Assembly (NCBI GenBank): GCA_013286165.1
Contig: JABDGF010000008.1
Coordinates: 1 to 55,409, forward strand
DNA from: Acidobacteriota bacterium
GTDB taxonomy: Bacteria; Acidobacteriota; Terriglobia; Acidiferrales; UBA7541
Direction: 5' to 3'
Length of the DNA: 55,409 nt
Position 1 is the first letter of the stretch; each line of letters opens with the position of its first letter. Position numbers and translations under genes: made by a program. Below the pieces are notes generated by a model. That model was not told the DNA's origin, did no database searches, and saw nothing but the letters and a program-made list of their open reading frames with translations. Below, piece after piece: positions 24,664-33,695 of this stretch.

Positions 24664-26046
24664 ATGCCGGTGAAGTGGCTGCGAAGCTTGGGCCTCGCGA
24701 TCGCGGTGGCGCAGTGTGTGTGCGCGGCGAGCGTGCGGGCGCAGGAGCCGGCGCCTGCGCCCGCTGCGCCGGCGAATTCGCAATCGGCACCAGGCGCGGC
24801 GAATCCTGCGGTGTTGCAGCTCACGTTGAAGCAGGCCGTGGAGCTGGCGCTGAAGCAAAACCCGCAGCGCGTGATCGCGAAAATTCTGCTGTTCGAAAGC
24901 GAGCGCAATAGCCAGATCGCCCGCGCGCCTCTGCTTCCCCACGCCAGCATCGACGGCGCCGCGGCGCTGAGCCAGTACAACCTTCAAATCGTCGAGTCGC
25001 AGCCTCATCCCGTCGACGCTGGTCCTTATCAATACCTCGACGTCGGACCGAATTTTTCGCAGACGCTGCTGAACCTGCCGCTAATTCGCGCCTACCAGGC
25101 GGGCCGCGAAGGCGTGAAGCAAGCGCGCTCTGACGAACGCACGGCGCGCGAGATCGCGGTGCAGGCCACGGTGAACCAATACTTGCTGATTTTGCGCGCG
25201 CTCGCCGATCGCGAAGCCGCGCAATCGCGCGTGGATCTGGCGCAACGGCTTTATGAGCAGGCGTCGCAGCTGCAGAAAAACGGCATCGGGCTCAACATCG
25301 ACACGACGCGGGCGAACGTGGAGCTGCAGAACGAGAAGCAGAATCTGATTGACGCGGACACGGCGACGCGGACGACGAAGTATCAACTCGCCGCGCTGCT
25401 CGATCTGCCGCGCGCGCAGGAACTCGACGTGGTGGACCGGCTGAGCTTTTTCGATTTGCCCGCGATGGAAAAAGAGGCGCTGGTCACCGAAGCGCTCGCG
25501 GATCGCCCCGAAATGCGATCGTTTGATTCGCAGCAGCGCATCGCGCACTTGAATACAGACGCAGCGGGCGAGCAGCGCCTGCCGGAGCTCGCGTTCGACG
25601 GCTTCTGGCATTACCAGGCCAAGCACATCAGCGACGGCGTGCCCGGCTACACGTACGAAATTACGCTCGCGTTTCCACTTTTCACCGGCGGCAGAATCCA
25701 TGCGGAAGAAGCGAAGTCGAAGCTCGAAGAGCAGCGCGTCGCCGAGAATCGCAAGCAGCTGGAAGCGCAAATCGTGAGCGACGTGAAAACGGCGTTCGAT
25801 CAATTGGCCGCGGCGCGCACGAGCGTGGACGTGGCGAATCTCGGCCTGAAGCTCGCGCAGGATGAAGTGGCGCAGGCGCAGCGGAGATTTGCCGCCGGCG
25901 TCACGACGAACGTGGAAGTGATCACCGCGCAGGACGCGCTTGCGCGCGCAAGCGACAACCAGATCGCCGCGCTTTACAACTTCAATCTTTCTCGCGCGCT
26001 GCTGGCTCGCGCGACCGGCGATATCGAAGGGATGTACACAAAGTAA
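24664..26046 (+). CDS. TolC-family outer membrane efflux channel
   Basis: The 460 residues begin MPVKWLRSLGLAIAVAQCVC with a signal peptide ending near VRAQ, then a Pro/Ala linker. Two outer-membrane-efflux (OEP) repeats follow: LTLKQAVELALKQNPQRVIA...LLLFESER, and a second beginning near MEKEALVTEALADRPEMRSF. The C-terminal helix has FAAGVTTNVEVITAQDALAR and LYNFNLSRALLARATGDIEG, all family hallmarks. It forms the outer-membrane duct of a tripartite pump. The ATG at 24664 is preceded by GGAG five bases upstream. The adaptor gene follows by 14 bp, so the three genes form an operon. Confidence 0.93.
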   Translation: MPVKWLRSLGLAIAVAQCVCAASVRAQEPAPAPAAPANSQSAPGAANPAVLQLTLKQAVELALKQNPQRVIAKILLFESERNSQIARAPLLPHASIDGAAALSQYNLQIVESQPHPVDAGPYQYLDVGPNFSQTLLNLPLIRAYQAGREGVKQARSDERTAREIAVQATVNQYLLILRALADREAAQSRVDLAQRLYEQASQLQKNGIGLNIDTTRANVELQNEKQNLIDADTATRTTKYQLAALLDLPRAQELDVVDRLSFFDLPAMEKEALVTEALADRPEMRSFDSQQRIAHLNTDAAGEQRLPELAFDGFWHYQAKHISDGVPGYTYEITLAFPLFTGGRIHAEEAKSKLEEQRVAENRKQLEAQIVSDVKTAFDQLAAARTSVDVANLGLKLAQDEVAQAQRRFAAGVTTNVEVITAQDALARASDNQIAALYNFNLSRALLARATGDIEGMYTK

Positions 26047-26060
26047 AGGACGAATCGATC

Positions 26061-27425
26061 ATGAGTACAACGCCCCCAACTCCGCCACAACCGCCTTCGG
26101 CTGGAGCGCCGCCCGCGCCAGTTGCGCCACCGACTGGTGCGCCGACGCCCGCAGCTGCGACTGAGGAAAAGCCACTTTCTCTCGCGGAGAGATTTCGCGA
26201 ATTGAGCACCGCGACGAAGGTGATGATCGCCGTGGTGGTTGTGGCGCTGCTCTTCGCTATCTATATCTATACGGGGCGCGTGACCACCGATGACGCGCAA
26301 GTGGATGCGCACATTTCCGCAATCGCGCCGCAGGTGCCGGGCTACGCGATCCAGCTTTTCATCAACGACAATGTGCCGGTGAAAGAAGGCGAGGACCTCG
26401 TCGAAATCGATCCGCGGCCGTATGAAGCCGAACTTGCACAGGCGCAAGCGAATCTCGACGTGGCGATCGCGCAAGCCAACTCCGCCGAGTTGCAAATCGG
26501 GCTTACGCGGGCGACCACCACGCACGCAACAAGCGGCGCTTCCGGCCAGCAACAATCGGACACTGCGATCTACGCAAGTTCGCAAGCGCAACTCGAGCAG
26601 ACCGCCACGGCGAATCTGCAATTCGCGGAAGCCAATGTTGCATCGAAGCGCGCGACCAACGAACGCGCACAGAGCGACCTGAAGCGGTATCAACCGCTGC
26701 TCGGAACAGACGATGTGTCGAAGTTTCAGTTCGACGCCGTGGAAGCGGCGGCACGCGTGGCGAAGAGTGACCTGGAAGCGGCCGAGCAGCAACTCGCCGC
26801 CGCAAAACAAGCCGTCGCCATCGCGCGTTCGAATGCACAGTCAGCGCAGGCGCGCATGAGCCAGTCGCAGGCGATGTATTTGGAAACGAAAGCGCGGGAG
26901 CAACAGGTGCCCATCGCCGAAGCGACCTACAAATCGGCCGTCGCGAATGTGGAGCGCGCAAAAGCCGCCGTGAAGCAGGCGCAACTCAATCTCGGCTACA
27001 CCCACATCATCGCGCCGATCACGGGGCAGCTGACGCAGAAGTCCGTGGACTTGGGGCAGTACTTATCTGCGGGACAGCTGCTTTTCACCATCGTGCCGCT
27101 CGACAAAGTTTTTATCACTGCGAATTTCAAAGAGACGCAGCTCGCGAACGTTCATCCCGGCCAGCACGCGAATATTCACGTGGACACTTACAACAAGGAT
27201 TTTGACGGCGTCGTGGATTCGATCGCCGGAGCCACGGGATCGCTGCAGGCGCTGCTGCCGCCGCAAAACGCGACAGGGAACTTCATCAAAGTGGTGCAGC
27301 GCATCCCGGTGAAAATTTTGGTGAAGCAATCCGACGATCCGAATTACACGCTACGGCCTGGAATGAATGTGGAGGCGACGATCTTCACGCGGTGGTCGCA
27401 CGAGAAACGGAGCGACGCGAAGTGA
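26061..27425 (+). CDS. emrA: EmrA-type membrane fusion (adaptor) protein of the HlyD family
   Basis: The 454 residues open with a Pro/Ala-rich cytoplasmic part (1-50) and a membrane span (about 55-72, VMIAVVVVALLFAIYIYTG). RVTTDDAQVDAHISAIAPQV follows, the characteristic first strand of EmrA-like proteins, then the lipoyl half-motif VPVKEGEDLVEIDPRPYEAE. A long alpha-helical hairpin spans about 115-300, then LGYTHIIAPITGQLTQKSVD and FITANFKETQLANVHPGQHA. It bridges the EmrB-type transporter and the TolC-type channel. AAAGGAC lies upstream of the ATG. Its TGA overlaps the GTG start of the next gene (GTGA). Confidence 0.93.
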   Translation: MSTTPPTPPQPPSAGAPPAPVAPPTGAPTPAAATEEKPLSLAERFRELSTATKVMIAVVVVALLFAIYIYTGRVTTDDAQVDAHISAIAPQVPGYAIQLFINDNVPVKEGEDLVEIDPRPYEAELAQAQANLDVAIAQANSAELQIGLTRATTTHATSGASGQQQSDTAIYASSQAQLEQTATANLQFAEANVASKRATNERAQSDLKRYQPLLGTDDVSKFQFDAVEAAARVAKSDLEAAEQQLAAAKQAVAIARSNAQSAQARMSQSQAMYLETKAREQQVPIAEATYKSAVANVERAKAAVKQAQLNLGYTHIIAPITGQLTQKSVDLGQYLSAGQLLFTIVPLDKVFITANFKETQLANVHPGQHANIHVDTYNKDFDGVVDSIAGATGSLQALLPPQNATGNFIKVVQRIPVKILVKQSDDPNYTLRPGMNVEATIFTRWSHEKRSDAK

Positions 27426-29098
27426 GTTACTTAGGCGGCTACGTCCCACCGGGATCGGAGGAGTGGGAACTACAAGAAAGCCGGTTCATGAGCAAGATTC
27501 TGGCGCAGCTTTCGCCGCAGGCTCGGCTCGCGGCGCTGCTGAGCGTCGGGCTGGTCACCGCGATCGAGATTTCGAATCGCGTCTCCATCAACGTGCTGCT
27601 GCCGGATATGCAGGGCAACGTCGCTGCGAATTCCGATGAAATCAGCTGGGCCATCACGCTCTACAATTTGGGATTTTTGTGTTCGATCGCCGTCGCGTCG
27701 TGGATGACGCGCGTAATCGGAACGCGCAAACATCTGCTCTACAGCATTGGGTTTTACGCGATTGGCGCATTGGGATGCGTCTTCAGTGTGCATAGTCTTT
27801 CGCTGCTGCTGGTTTCGCGTACGGTGATGGGATTTGGCGGTGGCGCATTTCTGGTGCGCGCGGTGATTCTGGCCAACACGATGTTCCCGGGGAAAGCCAG
27901 GCTCGGCGCCGTGATCAAGCTGTACCTGATTCTCGGCGTCTTCCAGATCGTTTATCCCAGCGCGATGGGGTGGATCAACGACACGTTTCACTGGAACTAC
28001 GCGTTTCTGCTCGATTTTCCGTTTCTTGCGATTGGAGCGATTCTGATCGCGAAGCACATTCCGAAGGGACATCTGTTCCGGCGTGATCCGGCGAAGACGA
28101 CGGACTACCGCGGCGCGATCGTACTGCTCGTGTCGCTGGCATGTTTGCAAATTGCGACAAGCCGCGGAGAACAGGATTTGTGGCTCGATTCGAAATTGGT
28201 TGCGGTATCGCTGTTTCTGGCGGTGATGCTGCTCGCGTATTTTTTTTGGTGGGACTACCGGCCGGAGGTTACTGATCCTGTGTTCCATCTGCGCATGCTG
28301 TGGCGCACGGCGCAGCTACGCACTTCGCTGATCGTCGTAATGATCGTTGGCGGAATTATGGGCGCTGCGCTTTACGTGATCCCGCAGTATCTGCGGTTCG
28401 TGCAGAACTACAGCGCGACGCAGACCGGTGGTTTCATCTCGGCGTATTCGATCGGCCTGATGCTGGGATTGATTGGCACGGTTCGATACCTGTTGCCGAA
28501 GCTGGGCGGAGTGTGGACGCTCGCGCTTGCGTTGACGTCGTTGAGCGCTACGTGCGGGCTGATCATTTATATTTTCACGCCGACGACGCCGACGATCGTG
28601 CTGGCGCCGGCGTTGTTCATTCAGGGACTGACGCTCGCGCCGACGATTGTGGCGGCGTCGAACGTCGCCACTGGGAACGTGCCGATCGCGGATGTGAACG
28701 ATGTTTCGACGATGTATTTCTTCGTGCGGCAGCTTGGCAACACGGCGGGCGTCACGGCGGCGACGGTGCTATTTGACCATCGCATGACGTTTCATTCCTC
28801 GCGGCTGCTGGATACCGCGAACCAGCTCGATCCGACCACTCGCATGACGCTTTCGGCTTACGCAAATCTTGTGCGGCGCAACGCGGGTGCTGCGTACCGT
28901 CCGCTGGACGGCGCGCTGCAGATTTTTTTGAATAATGTGATCGCGCAGAGCCGGCTGCTTTCGTACATCGACATCTATTTCGGTCTCGCGTTCATATCTA
29001 TCGTAGGTGCGCTGCTGCTGTGGTACAGCCGTTCGCGGCTGCGGAGCGCGAACGCCGTTACATACGATCACCCGCACCGCGCGAATCACACCTGGTAG
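27422..29098 (+). CDS. emrB: EmrB/DHA2-type MFS drug transporter
   Basis: The 558 residues have about 14 membrane segments as in the DHA2 family: INVLLPDMQGNVAANSDEIS (TM1), WMTRVIGTRKHLLYSIGFYA (motif A region), GFGGGAFLVRAVILANTMF, and LFIQGLTLAPTIVAASNVAT. TM1 reads EISNRVSINVLLPD rather than LDTTIVNVALP. The last membrane segment is followed by a short basic tail. The GTG at 27422 overlaps the EmrA stop (GTGA), with GGAG nine bases upstream; an internal ATG at 27488 is the alternative start. With the two preceding genes it makes a complete TolC-EmrA-EmrB pump. No regulator gene is adjacent. Confidence 0.9.
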   Translation: MSYLGGYVPPGSEEWELQESRFMSKILAQLSPQARLAALLSVGLVTAIEISNRVSINVLLPDMQGNVAANSDEISWAITLYNLGFLCSIAVASWMTRVIGTRKHLLYSIGFYAIGALGCVFSVHSLSLLLVSRTVMGFGGGAFLVRAVILANTMFPGKARLGAVIKLYLILGVFQIVYPSAMGWINDTFHWNYAFLLDFPFLAIGAILIAKHIPKGHLFRRDPAKTTDYRGAIVLLVSLACLQIATSRGEQDLWLDSKLVAVSLFLAVMLLAYFFWWDYRPEVTDPVFHLRMLWRTAQLRTSLIVVMIVGGIMGAALYVIPQYLRFVQNYSATQTGGFISAYSIGLMLGLIGTVRYLLPKLGGVWTLALALTSLSATCGLIIYIFTPTTPTIVLAPALFIQGLTLAPTIVAASNVATGNVPIADVNDVSTMYFFVRQLGNTAGVTAATVLFDHRMTFHSSRLLDTANQLDPTTRMTLSAYANLVRRNAGAAYRPLDGALQIFLNNVIAQSRLLSYIDIYFGLAFISIVGALLLWYSRSRLRSANAVTYDHPHRANHTW

Positions 29099-29110
29099 AG
29101 TCGCGGATTT

Positions 29111-31543
29111 TCATTTCGATTTTGGCGGCATCATTACGAGCGCCCACACGGCGGCGGGGCGCATATACATGGATGCGCGGAAATTTCCGGTGACGTCCCA
29201 GGCTTCCGGAGTGCGGAACCAGTAGCCCTTGGTTTCGTACGAGACGTGGTAGATGCCCCACGCGGTGTGGAACGCTTCGTCCTTCATTCCTTCGCTGAGT
29301 AGCAAAGCGGCAAAGCCGAACGTGGTGCCGGCCCAAACTTCCTCGCCCTGCTCATTGTCTATGAGGATCGAGCCGTCGGCAGCCATACCGTTGGCTGCGC
29401 CCATGTCGCCACCGCCGAATTTCAACACGTTGAAGGCGTAAACCTTTTTCATCGCCGAGACTTTCATCTCGGGGGGCACGATGTCGCCCAGGCCGGTGAG
29501 ATTTGCGTACCACTCGCCGGCCAGCTGGTCGGCTTGTATCGCGTTGCTGTCTTTCGGGCTGTCGACGTCGTAACGGAAATATTCGCCGTTCCAAAGTTTC
29601 GTGACGTAGGTATTCTGCGCTTTCAGAAACATGGCGTGATATTTGTCCACCGCCGCTGAATCGCCGAGAGCTTTTGCGGTTTCTTCGGCTGCACGCAGAG
29701 CTGCGAGCCAGAGGCCGCCACAGTAGGCGCTGACGCCGTGAACGGGCCACGAGTCGTAAGTTTGATCGGGGAAGCCGCTATTTTCGGGCACTCCGCCGCC
29801 GCTGTGATCGAATTGCGTGAGGTACTCGATGGCGTCCTGCATCGCGGGCCACATTTGTTTCAGGAACGCGGTGTCGGTGCGGCCGGTAAGAACGTAATCG
29901 CGGTAGGCCATCAGCACGAATTTGGAATTGAGGTCCTTCCACTGATTCGTGTCCTGCCAGCCGGGCTCGTTCACCAGGAAGAAGGGATCGCCTTCGGGGA
30001 CGCCGAGGTCGTGCGGGACGAGGCCTCTATTTTTGCGTTTGTGGATCACGGGCGAGCCGGTCTCGGCGGATTTTGCGACGGCGAGGCCGAGGTCTGGATA
30101 TTCGCGCGGAACGGTGTCTGCAAATTCGCGCAGGACGTCTTTATCGATCTGCGGCCAGAATTTCAGCAAGGGGAGCGAAGCGTAGAAGCGGACGTCGAGC
30201 GTGGCGTAGTAGGCGTAGTCAAAACATTCGAGCAGCGCGAACGACGCGGGTAGATTTTTGTCCGAGCCTACGGGGCGTCCCCAAAATGTGCCGCCGTCGG
30301 TGAGTGTGTACAGCTCATTGAACATCATGCCGCGATACCAGAGCGGCAGCGATTCGTCGCTCGCGTAGGGCGCTTGCCATTTCTCGATTGCGTCGCTCCA
30401 CGCGGCGGCGTTGAGCAGGCCGTCGCGCGCGATGGCCCACGCATTGTTGCCTCCGGCGCCGTAAAAATCGGTGTACTTGCGATTCCATTTGCGGCCGAGG
30501 CCGAATTCGACGACGGGAAAATCCCAAGCGATCACCATCGGCACGATTTTCTTTTCGCCGGGCTTCAGCGTGAAGCGGACCGCTATCGCGCCGGCAAGTT
30601 TTTCGCTGGCGCTGATCCAGGTGACGTCGCTATTGGTGAGGCGGCCGTCTTTTGAGAACGCGGTCCAGACGGGCTTGCCGTCGCCCTCGGCGAGGAAGGT
30701 GGTTTGGTAAGTGACATCAACGCCGGGCGAATCGAGCGCGGCGATGGCGAACTGGCCGTCGTATTCGTTGATGGCGGCGCCGTCGCGCGCGCGATCGAAG
30801 ACGATGCCGCGCATCGTGGAGCCTGCGAGACTTTCGGATTTCGGGCTGTCGTAATTTCCCTGACTCGGCGCGCCTTTGAAATCGCGCGTGTAGGTGCGAA
30901 ACCAGCCGTCCATGTTGGTCCAGGAGAGCAGCACGGAGACGACGATCGTTTTGTTGGTGGGATTTTCTGCGTGCCAGCGGTACACGGCGACGGGATAGCT
31001 TGACTCGCGATAGTTGTCCGGCAGCACGGGCGAATATTGTTCGAGCGTGACGTGCGCGGGGAATTTTTCGCTTTTGTAGTCGAACCACGATTTGGGATAG
31101 AGCGCGGCGTAGTCGCCGGCGCCAACGGGATAGTCCCAATTCCAACTCGAGAGTTGCGCGGCGTCTTTCGGGTGGCCGTTCATCAGGACTTGCGCGAAAC
31201 CGGAAGGCTCCCCTTCGACCTGCTGGAACATCGCGAACTGATTCGCGTTTACGGCTTCGTATTTGTGGACGCCGGCTTTGATGTGCCAGCGGGCGAAGTC
31301 TCCGCGATAGGTGCGCGAGAAAGTGCCGGAGCCGAAGCCGCCGACGGGCGAGCCCTGGTAGTAGCCGTCGTCGATGTCGGAGGGATTGCGCTTCACGCCG
31401 GGATCGGCGAGAGGCTGGCCGAGCGGGCGGCGCCAGGCGGCTTTCGGGATTTGGGAGCCGGCATCTTGCGCTCGCGCGATCGAGATGGGAGCGACGAGGA
31501 AAACGCAAACAGCAAGCGCGCGAACGAGCTTTGGAAGATTCAC
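29111..31543 (-). CDS. Exported GH116 family glycoside hydrolase (GBA2-like beta-glucosidase)
   Basis: The 810 residues begin with a signal peptide (MNLPKLVRALAVCVFLVAPI...ARAQD). The N-terminal beta domain has GSPVGGFGSGTFSRTYRGDF. The catalytic (alpha/alpha)6 barrel has the nucleophile region MMFNELYTLTDGGTFW (Glu410 by position) and the acid/base region ENSGFPDQTYDSWPVHGVSA (Asp593), followed by YCGGLWLAALRAAEE, a GH116 signature. All catalytic residues are present. GH116 enzymes cleave glucosyl or xylosyl groups from lipids or oligosaccharides; the substrate here is unknown. It is 40 bp downstream of the redoxin gene and converges on the EmrB gene (12 bp gap). Confidence 0.92.
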   Translation of the reverse strand: MNLPKLVRALAVCVFLVAPISIARAQDAGSQIPKAAWRRPLGQPLADPGVKRNPSDIDDGYYQGSPVGGFGSGTFSRTYRGDFARWHIKAGVHKYEAVNANQFAMFQQVEGEPSGFAQVLMNGHPKDAAQLSSWNWDYPVGAGDYAALYPKSWFDYKSEKFPAHVTLEQYSPVLPDNYRESSYPVAVYRWHAENPTNKTIVVSVLLSWTNMDGWFRTYTRDFKGAPSQGNYDSPKSESLAGSTMRGIVFDRARDGAAINEYDGQFAIAALDSPGVDVTYQTTFLAEGDGKPVWTAFSKDGRLTNSDVTWISASEKLAGAIAVRFTLKPGEKKIVPMVIAWDFPVVEFGLGRKWNRKYTDFYGAGGNNAWAIARDGLLNAAAWSDAIEKWQAPYASDESLPLWYRGMMFNELYTLTDGGTFWGRPVGSDKNLPASFALLECFDYAYYATLDVRFYASLPLLKFWPQIDKDVLREFADTVPREYPDLGLAVAKSAETGSPVIHKRKNRGLVPHDLGVPEGDPFFLVNEPGWQDTNQWKDLNSKFVLMAYRDYVLTGRTDTAFLKQMWPAMQDAIEYLTQFDHSGGGVPENSGFPDQTYDSWPVHGVSAYCGGLWLAALRAAEETAKALGDSAAVDKYHAMFLKAQNTYVTKLWNGEYFRYDVDSPKDSNAIQADQLAGEWYANLTGLGDIVPPEMKVSAMKKVYAFNVLKFGGGDMGAANGMAADGSILIDNEQGEEVWAGTTFGFAALLLSEGMKDEAFHTAWGIYHVSYETKGYWFRTPEAWDVTGNFRASMYMRPAAVWALVMMPPKSK

Positions 31544-31583
31544 AGGGCCTCCGGAAGGTGTGTAGAAGGGTGGGCTCGGATGT

Positions 31584-32723
31584 TTATTGGCCGCTCCAGT
31601 ATTTGTTGAAGCCGATGTAATCGGACGGGAGGGCGGCTAGGATTTTGCGGCGGAGTTCCAGGACGTCGATGCTCCCGACTTGCTTGTAGAGGATTTTGCC
31701 GTCGGGCGCGATTAGCACGGTGTAGGGGACGGCGGATTCCCACTCGGGATCGAAGGCTTTTTGCATGGCGGCGGTATCGTCGGATGCGAAGAGCAGATTT
31801 CGCGAGGTGGCGTGGAATTTCTGGAGCATCTTGAGGACGCCTTCTTTTTCGTCGGGCTGGTTGGCGGCGACGGTGACGAGATCGAATTCGCGGACGTTGT
31901 ACATGCGGAAGGTGTCCTGCAGGTCCGGCATTTCGTGAATGCAGGCGCCGCACCAGGTGGCCCAGAAATTCACGACGAGAAATTTTCCGGTGGGATTGGC
32001 GCGGAGCTTTTTCAGATCGTCGGCGGTAGCGAGTTCCACGGTAACGGACTGCGCTTCGATTTTGCGCATGGTGTCGTCACTCTGCGCTTTTTTCTCGGCC
32101 CATTTCGTGGAGCAGCCGAAGACGCCGGTGTGCGTGACGGCGGGATCTTTGTGCGCGAGCAGCGCGTCGATGGCGTCGCGCGCTTCGGTGGATTTCACCT
32201 GCTCGATGCGGAAATTATTGTCGAAGCGGCCTTCGTAGCGCAGCTTGCGATCCGCATCGAAAACGAAAACGTGTGGAGTGGCTTGCGGTCCGTAGGCGCG
32301 CGTTACTGCTTGCGTGTCGCCGTCATACAGATAGAGATATTTCAGATTTTTGTATTCGGCGCGGATTTTCATTTCGTCGAGCGTGTCGCTGATGTCGGAG
32401 GAGTCGAGTTCGTCGATGCGCAGCGCTTTGGGATCGTTTCCCTGAATGGCGACGACGGCGACGCCTTTCGCGGCGTAGTCGGCGGCGAGTTGGCCGACGC
32501 GCTGCTCGTACATCTGCGCGATGGGGCAGTGATTGCACATGAAGACTACGACCAGGACAGGGCTGGAGGAGTAGTCGGCGAGCTTGTGAGTTTTGCCGTC
32601 GATGCCGGGGAGTTCGAAGTTGGGAGCTTGCGAGCCGATGGGGAGGATGGGGTGCGTGGTTTGCGAGAAAGTGGCGGCTGCGGCAATGACGATTAGGGCG
32701 AAGATTTTTGCAAGCGAGTTCAT
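31584..32723 (-). CDS. Exported double-thioredoxin (AhpC/TSA-like + TlpA-like) protein
   Basis: The 379 residues start with a signal peptide (MNSLAKIFALIVIAAAATFS). Domain 1 (about 25-190) is an AhpC/TSA-like fold with CNHC at 63-66 in VVVFMCNHCPIAQMYEQRVG. It ends with GVFGCSTKWA (Cys204), a motif commonly found after this domain. Domain 2 (about 225-370) is a second thioredoxin fold with the CGAC motif (258-261) in FWATWCGACIHEMPDLQ. Both domains keep their cysteines. It probably acts as a periplasmic thiol-disulfide enzyme. It lies between the ThuA-like and GH116 genes. The cytochrome/copper enzyme upstream in the cluster may need thiol chemistry for maturation (an inference). Confidence 0.87.
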   Translation of the reverse strand: MNSLAKIFALIVIAAAATFSQTTHPILPIGSQAPNFELPGIDGKTHKLADYSSSPVLVVVFMCNHCPIAQMYEQRVGQLAADYAAKGVAVVAIQGNDPKALRIDELDSSDISDTLDEMKIRAEYKNLKYLYLYDGDTQAVTRAYGPQATPHVFVFDADRKLRYEGRFDNNFRIEQVKSTEARDAIDALLAHKDPAVTHTGVFGCSTKWAEKKAQSDDTMRKIEAQSVTVELATADDLKKLRANPTGKFLVVNFWATWCGACIHEMPDLQDTFRMYNVREFDLVTVAANQPDEKEGVLKMLQKFHATSRNLLFASDDTAAMQKAFDPEWESAVPYTVLIAPDGKILYKQVGSIDVLELRRKILAALPSDYIGFNKYWSGQ

Positions 32724-32769
32724 AAAATTCTCCGAAATGCGGTTGGTGCAATGTCTGGGCGTCGAGGCG

Positions 32770-32839
32770 CTCAGACTGAAGTCTAAGTTACGGTCGCGCG
32801 CTGCGCGACTTGCTGCTCAGACTGAAGTCTAAGCTACGG
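32770..32839. repeat. Tandem pair of R3 hairpin elements
   Basis: TCAGACTGAAGTCTAAGTTA (from 32771) and CTCAGACTGAAGTCTAAGCT (from 32816) are near-identical copies about 46 bp apart, each with AGACT/AGTCT arms. The spacer contains TCGCGCGCTGCGCGACT. The second copy runs into the ThuA-like gene and contributes its TAG stop codon (32834-32836 read on the minus strand). The same unit occurs at 1964 and 42398. Confidence 0.7.
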
Positions 32840-33676
32840 TTTCGTTGCTGGCGGCAGAGGGCGCGACGTGACGTCGGCGTCGATCTGGCGCGTGGCCCAG
32901 CGAATCGCTTCGGTGTACATCTTCTGGATGCGCGGGTCGTCCCAATTTTCCGCGGGATGGCCCAGCGTGGAATAGAAGACGCGGCCATTGCCGTACATTT
33001 TCGCGTAAGCGACGGCAAAGTCGCCGTCTTTGCGGTGTACGCGCGGATTCGTGAGATCGAGCTTCGCGGTATCGAGGCGCATCAGCACGCGCACATTCGC
33101 GCGCGAATAATTTTTGAGCTGGTAGATTTCGTCGCGCAGCACGAATTCGCGCGGAAACGCGGACATGCCGGGGAAGCCCGGATCCTCGACGATGATGGGC
33201 GCGTCGAACGTGCTCCACGGATGCTCGTCGAAGTAGCCGCCGATCATGTCGCCGTATTCGGGCCAGTCGGTGAAGGTGATCGCGGCGCTGTGAACGCCGA
33301 TGAAGACTTTGCCTTCGTCGTTAATCGCGCTGATGAAGTCGCTCTTCTGCTGCGCGTCCATTTCGAGAGAGCCGCCGGTGAAGAACATCACGGCGTCAAA
33401 ATCGTTAAGGTTTTTCGCGTTGTACTCGAGTTTCTTTTTGGTGAGGGCTTCGGTATCGGTGCGGAGCGTGGTGTCCCAGTATCCGGTTTCGCGGCCGAGT
33501 CGCTCGATGGTGGCCATCGCGTGCGAGACGGCTTCGTGGCGATAGCCCTTTTCTTCGCCGATGAAGAGGAGATGTTTTTTTGTGGCGGCCGGCGATTGCG
33601 TTTGTGCGGCGCGAACGGAGAACAGGCCGCAAACGCACGCGGCGAAAACGACTGCGAGCAAAACGCTTTTGGTCAT
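32834..33676 (-). CDS. Exported ThuA-like protein
   Basis: The 280 residues from MTKSVLLAVVFAACVCGLFS (signal peptide) carry the ThuA/glutamine-amidotransferase-like fold: HLLFIGEEKGYRHEAVSHAM, LNDFDAVMFFTGGSLEMD, GKVFIGVHSAAITFTDWPEY, then MIGGYFDEHPW. Near the end MYGNGRVFYSTLGHPAENWD matches ThuA proteins (trehalose-utilisation-like). The family is often attached to carbohydrate degradation in soil bacteria and its reaction is mostly unknown. The ATG at 33676 is chosen; a GTG at 33694, one base after the upstream stop codon, would also allow coupled translation. It follows the cytochrome/monooxygenase gene directly. Confidence 0.87.
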   Translation of the reverse strand: MTKSVLLAVVFAACVCGLFSVRAAQTQSPAATKKHLLFIGEEKGYRHEAVSHAMATIERLGRETGYWDTTLRTDTEALTKKKLEYNAKNLNDFDAVMFFTGGSLEMDAQQKSDFISAINDEGKVFIGVHSAAITFTDWPEYGDMIGGYFDEHPWSTFDAPIIVEDPGFPGMSAFPREFVLRDEIYQLKNYSRANVRVLMRLDTAKLDLTNPRVHRKDGDFAVAYAKMYGNGRVFYSTLGHPAENWDDPRIQKMYTEAIRWATRQIDADVTSRPLPPATKP

Positions 33677-33695
33677 GCGCGGGCGGCGGGGCACG

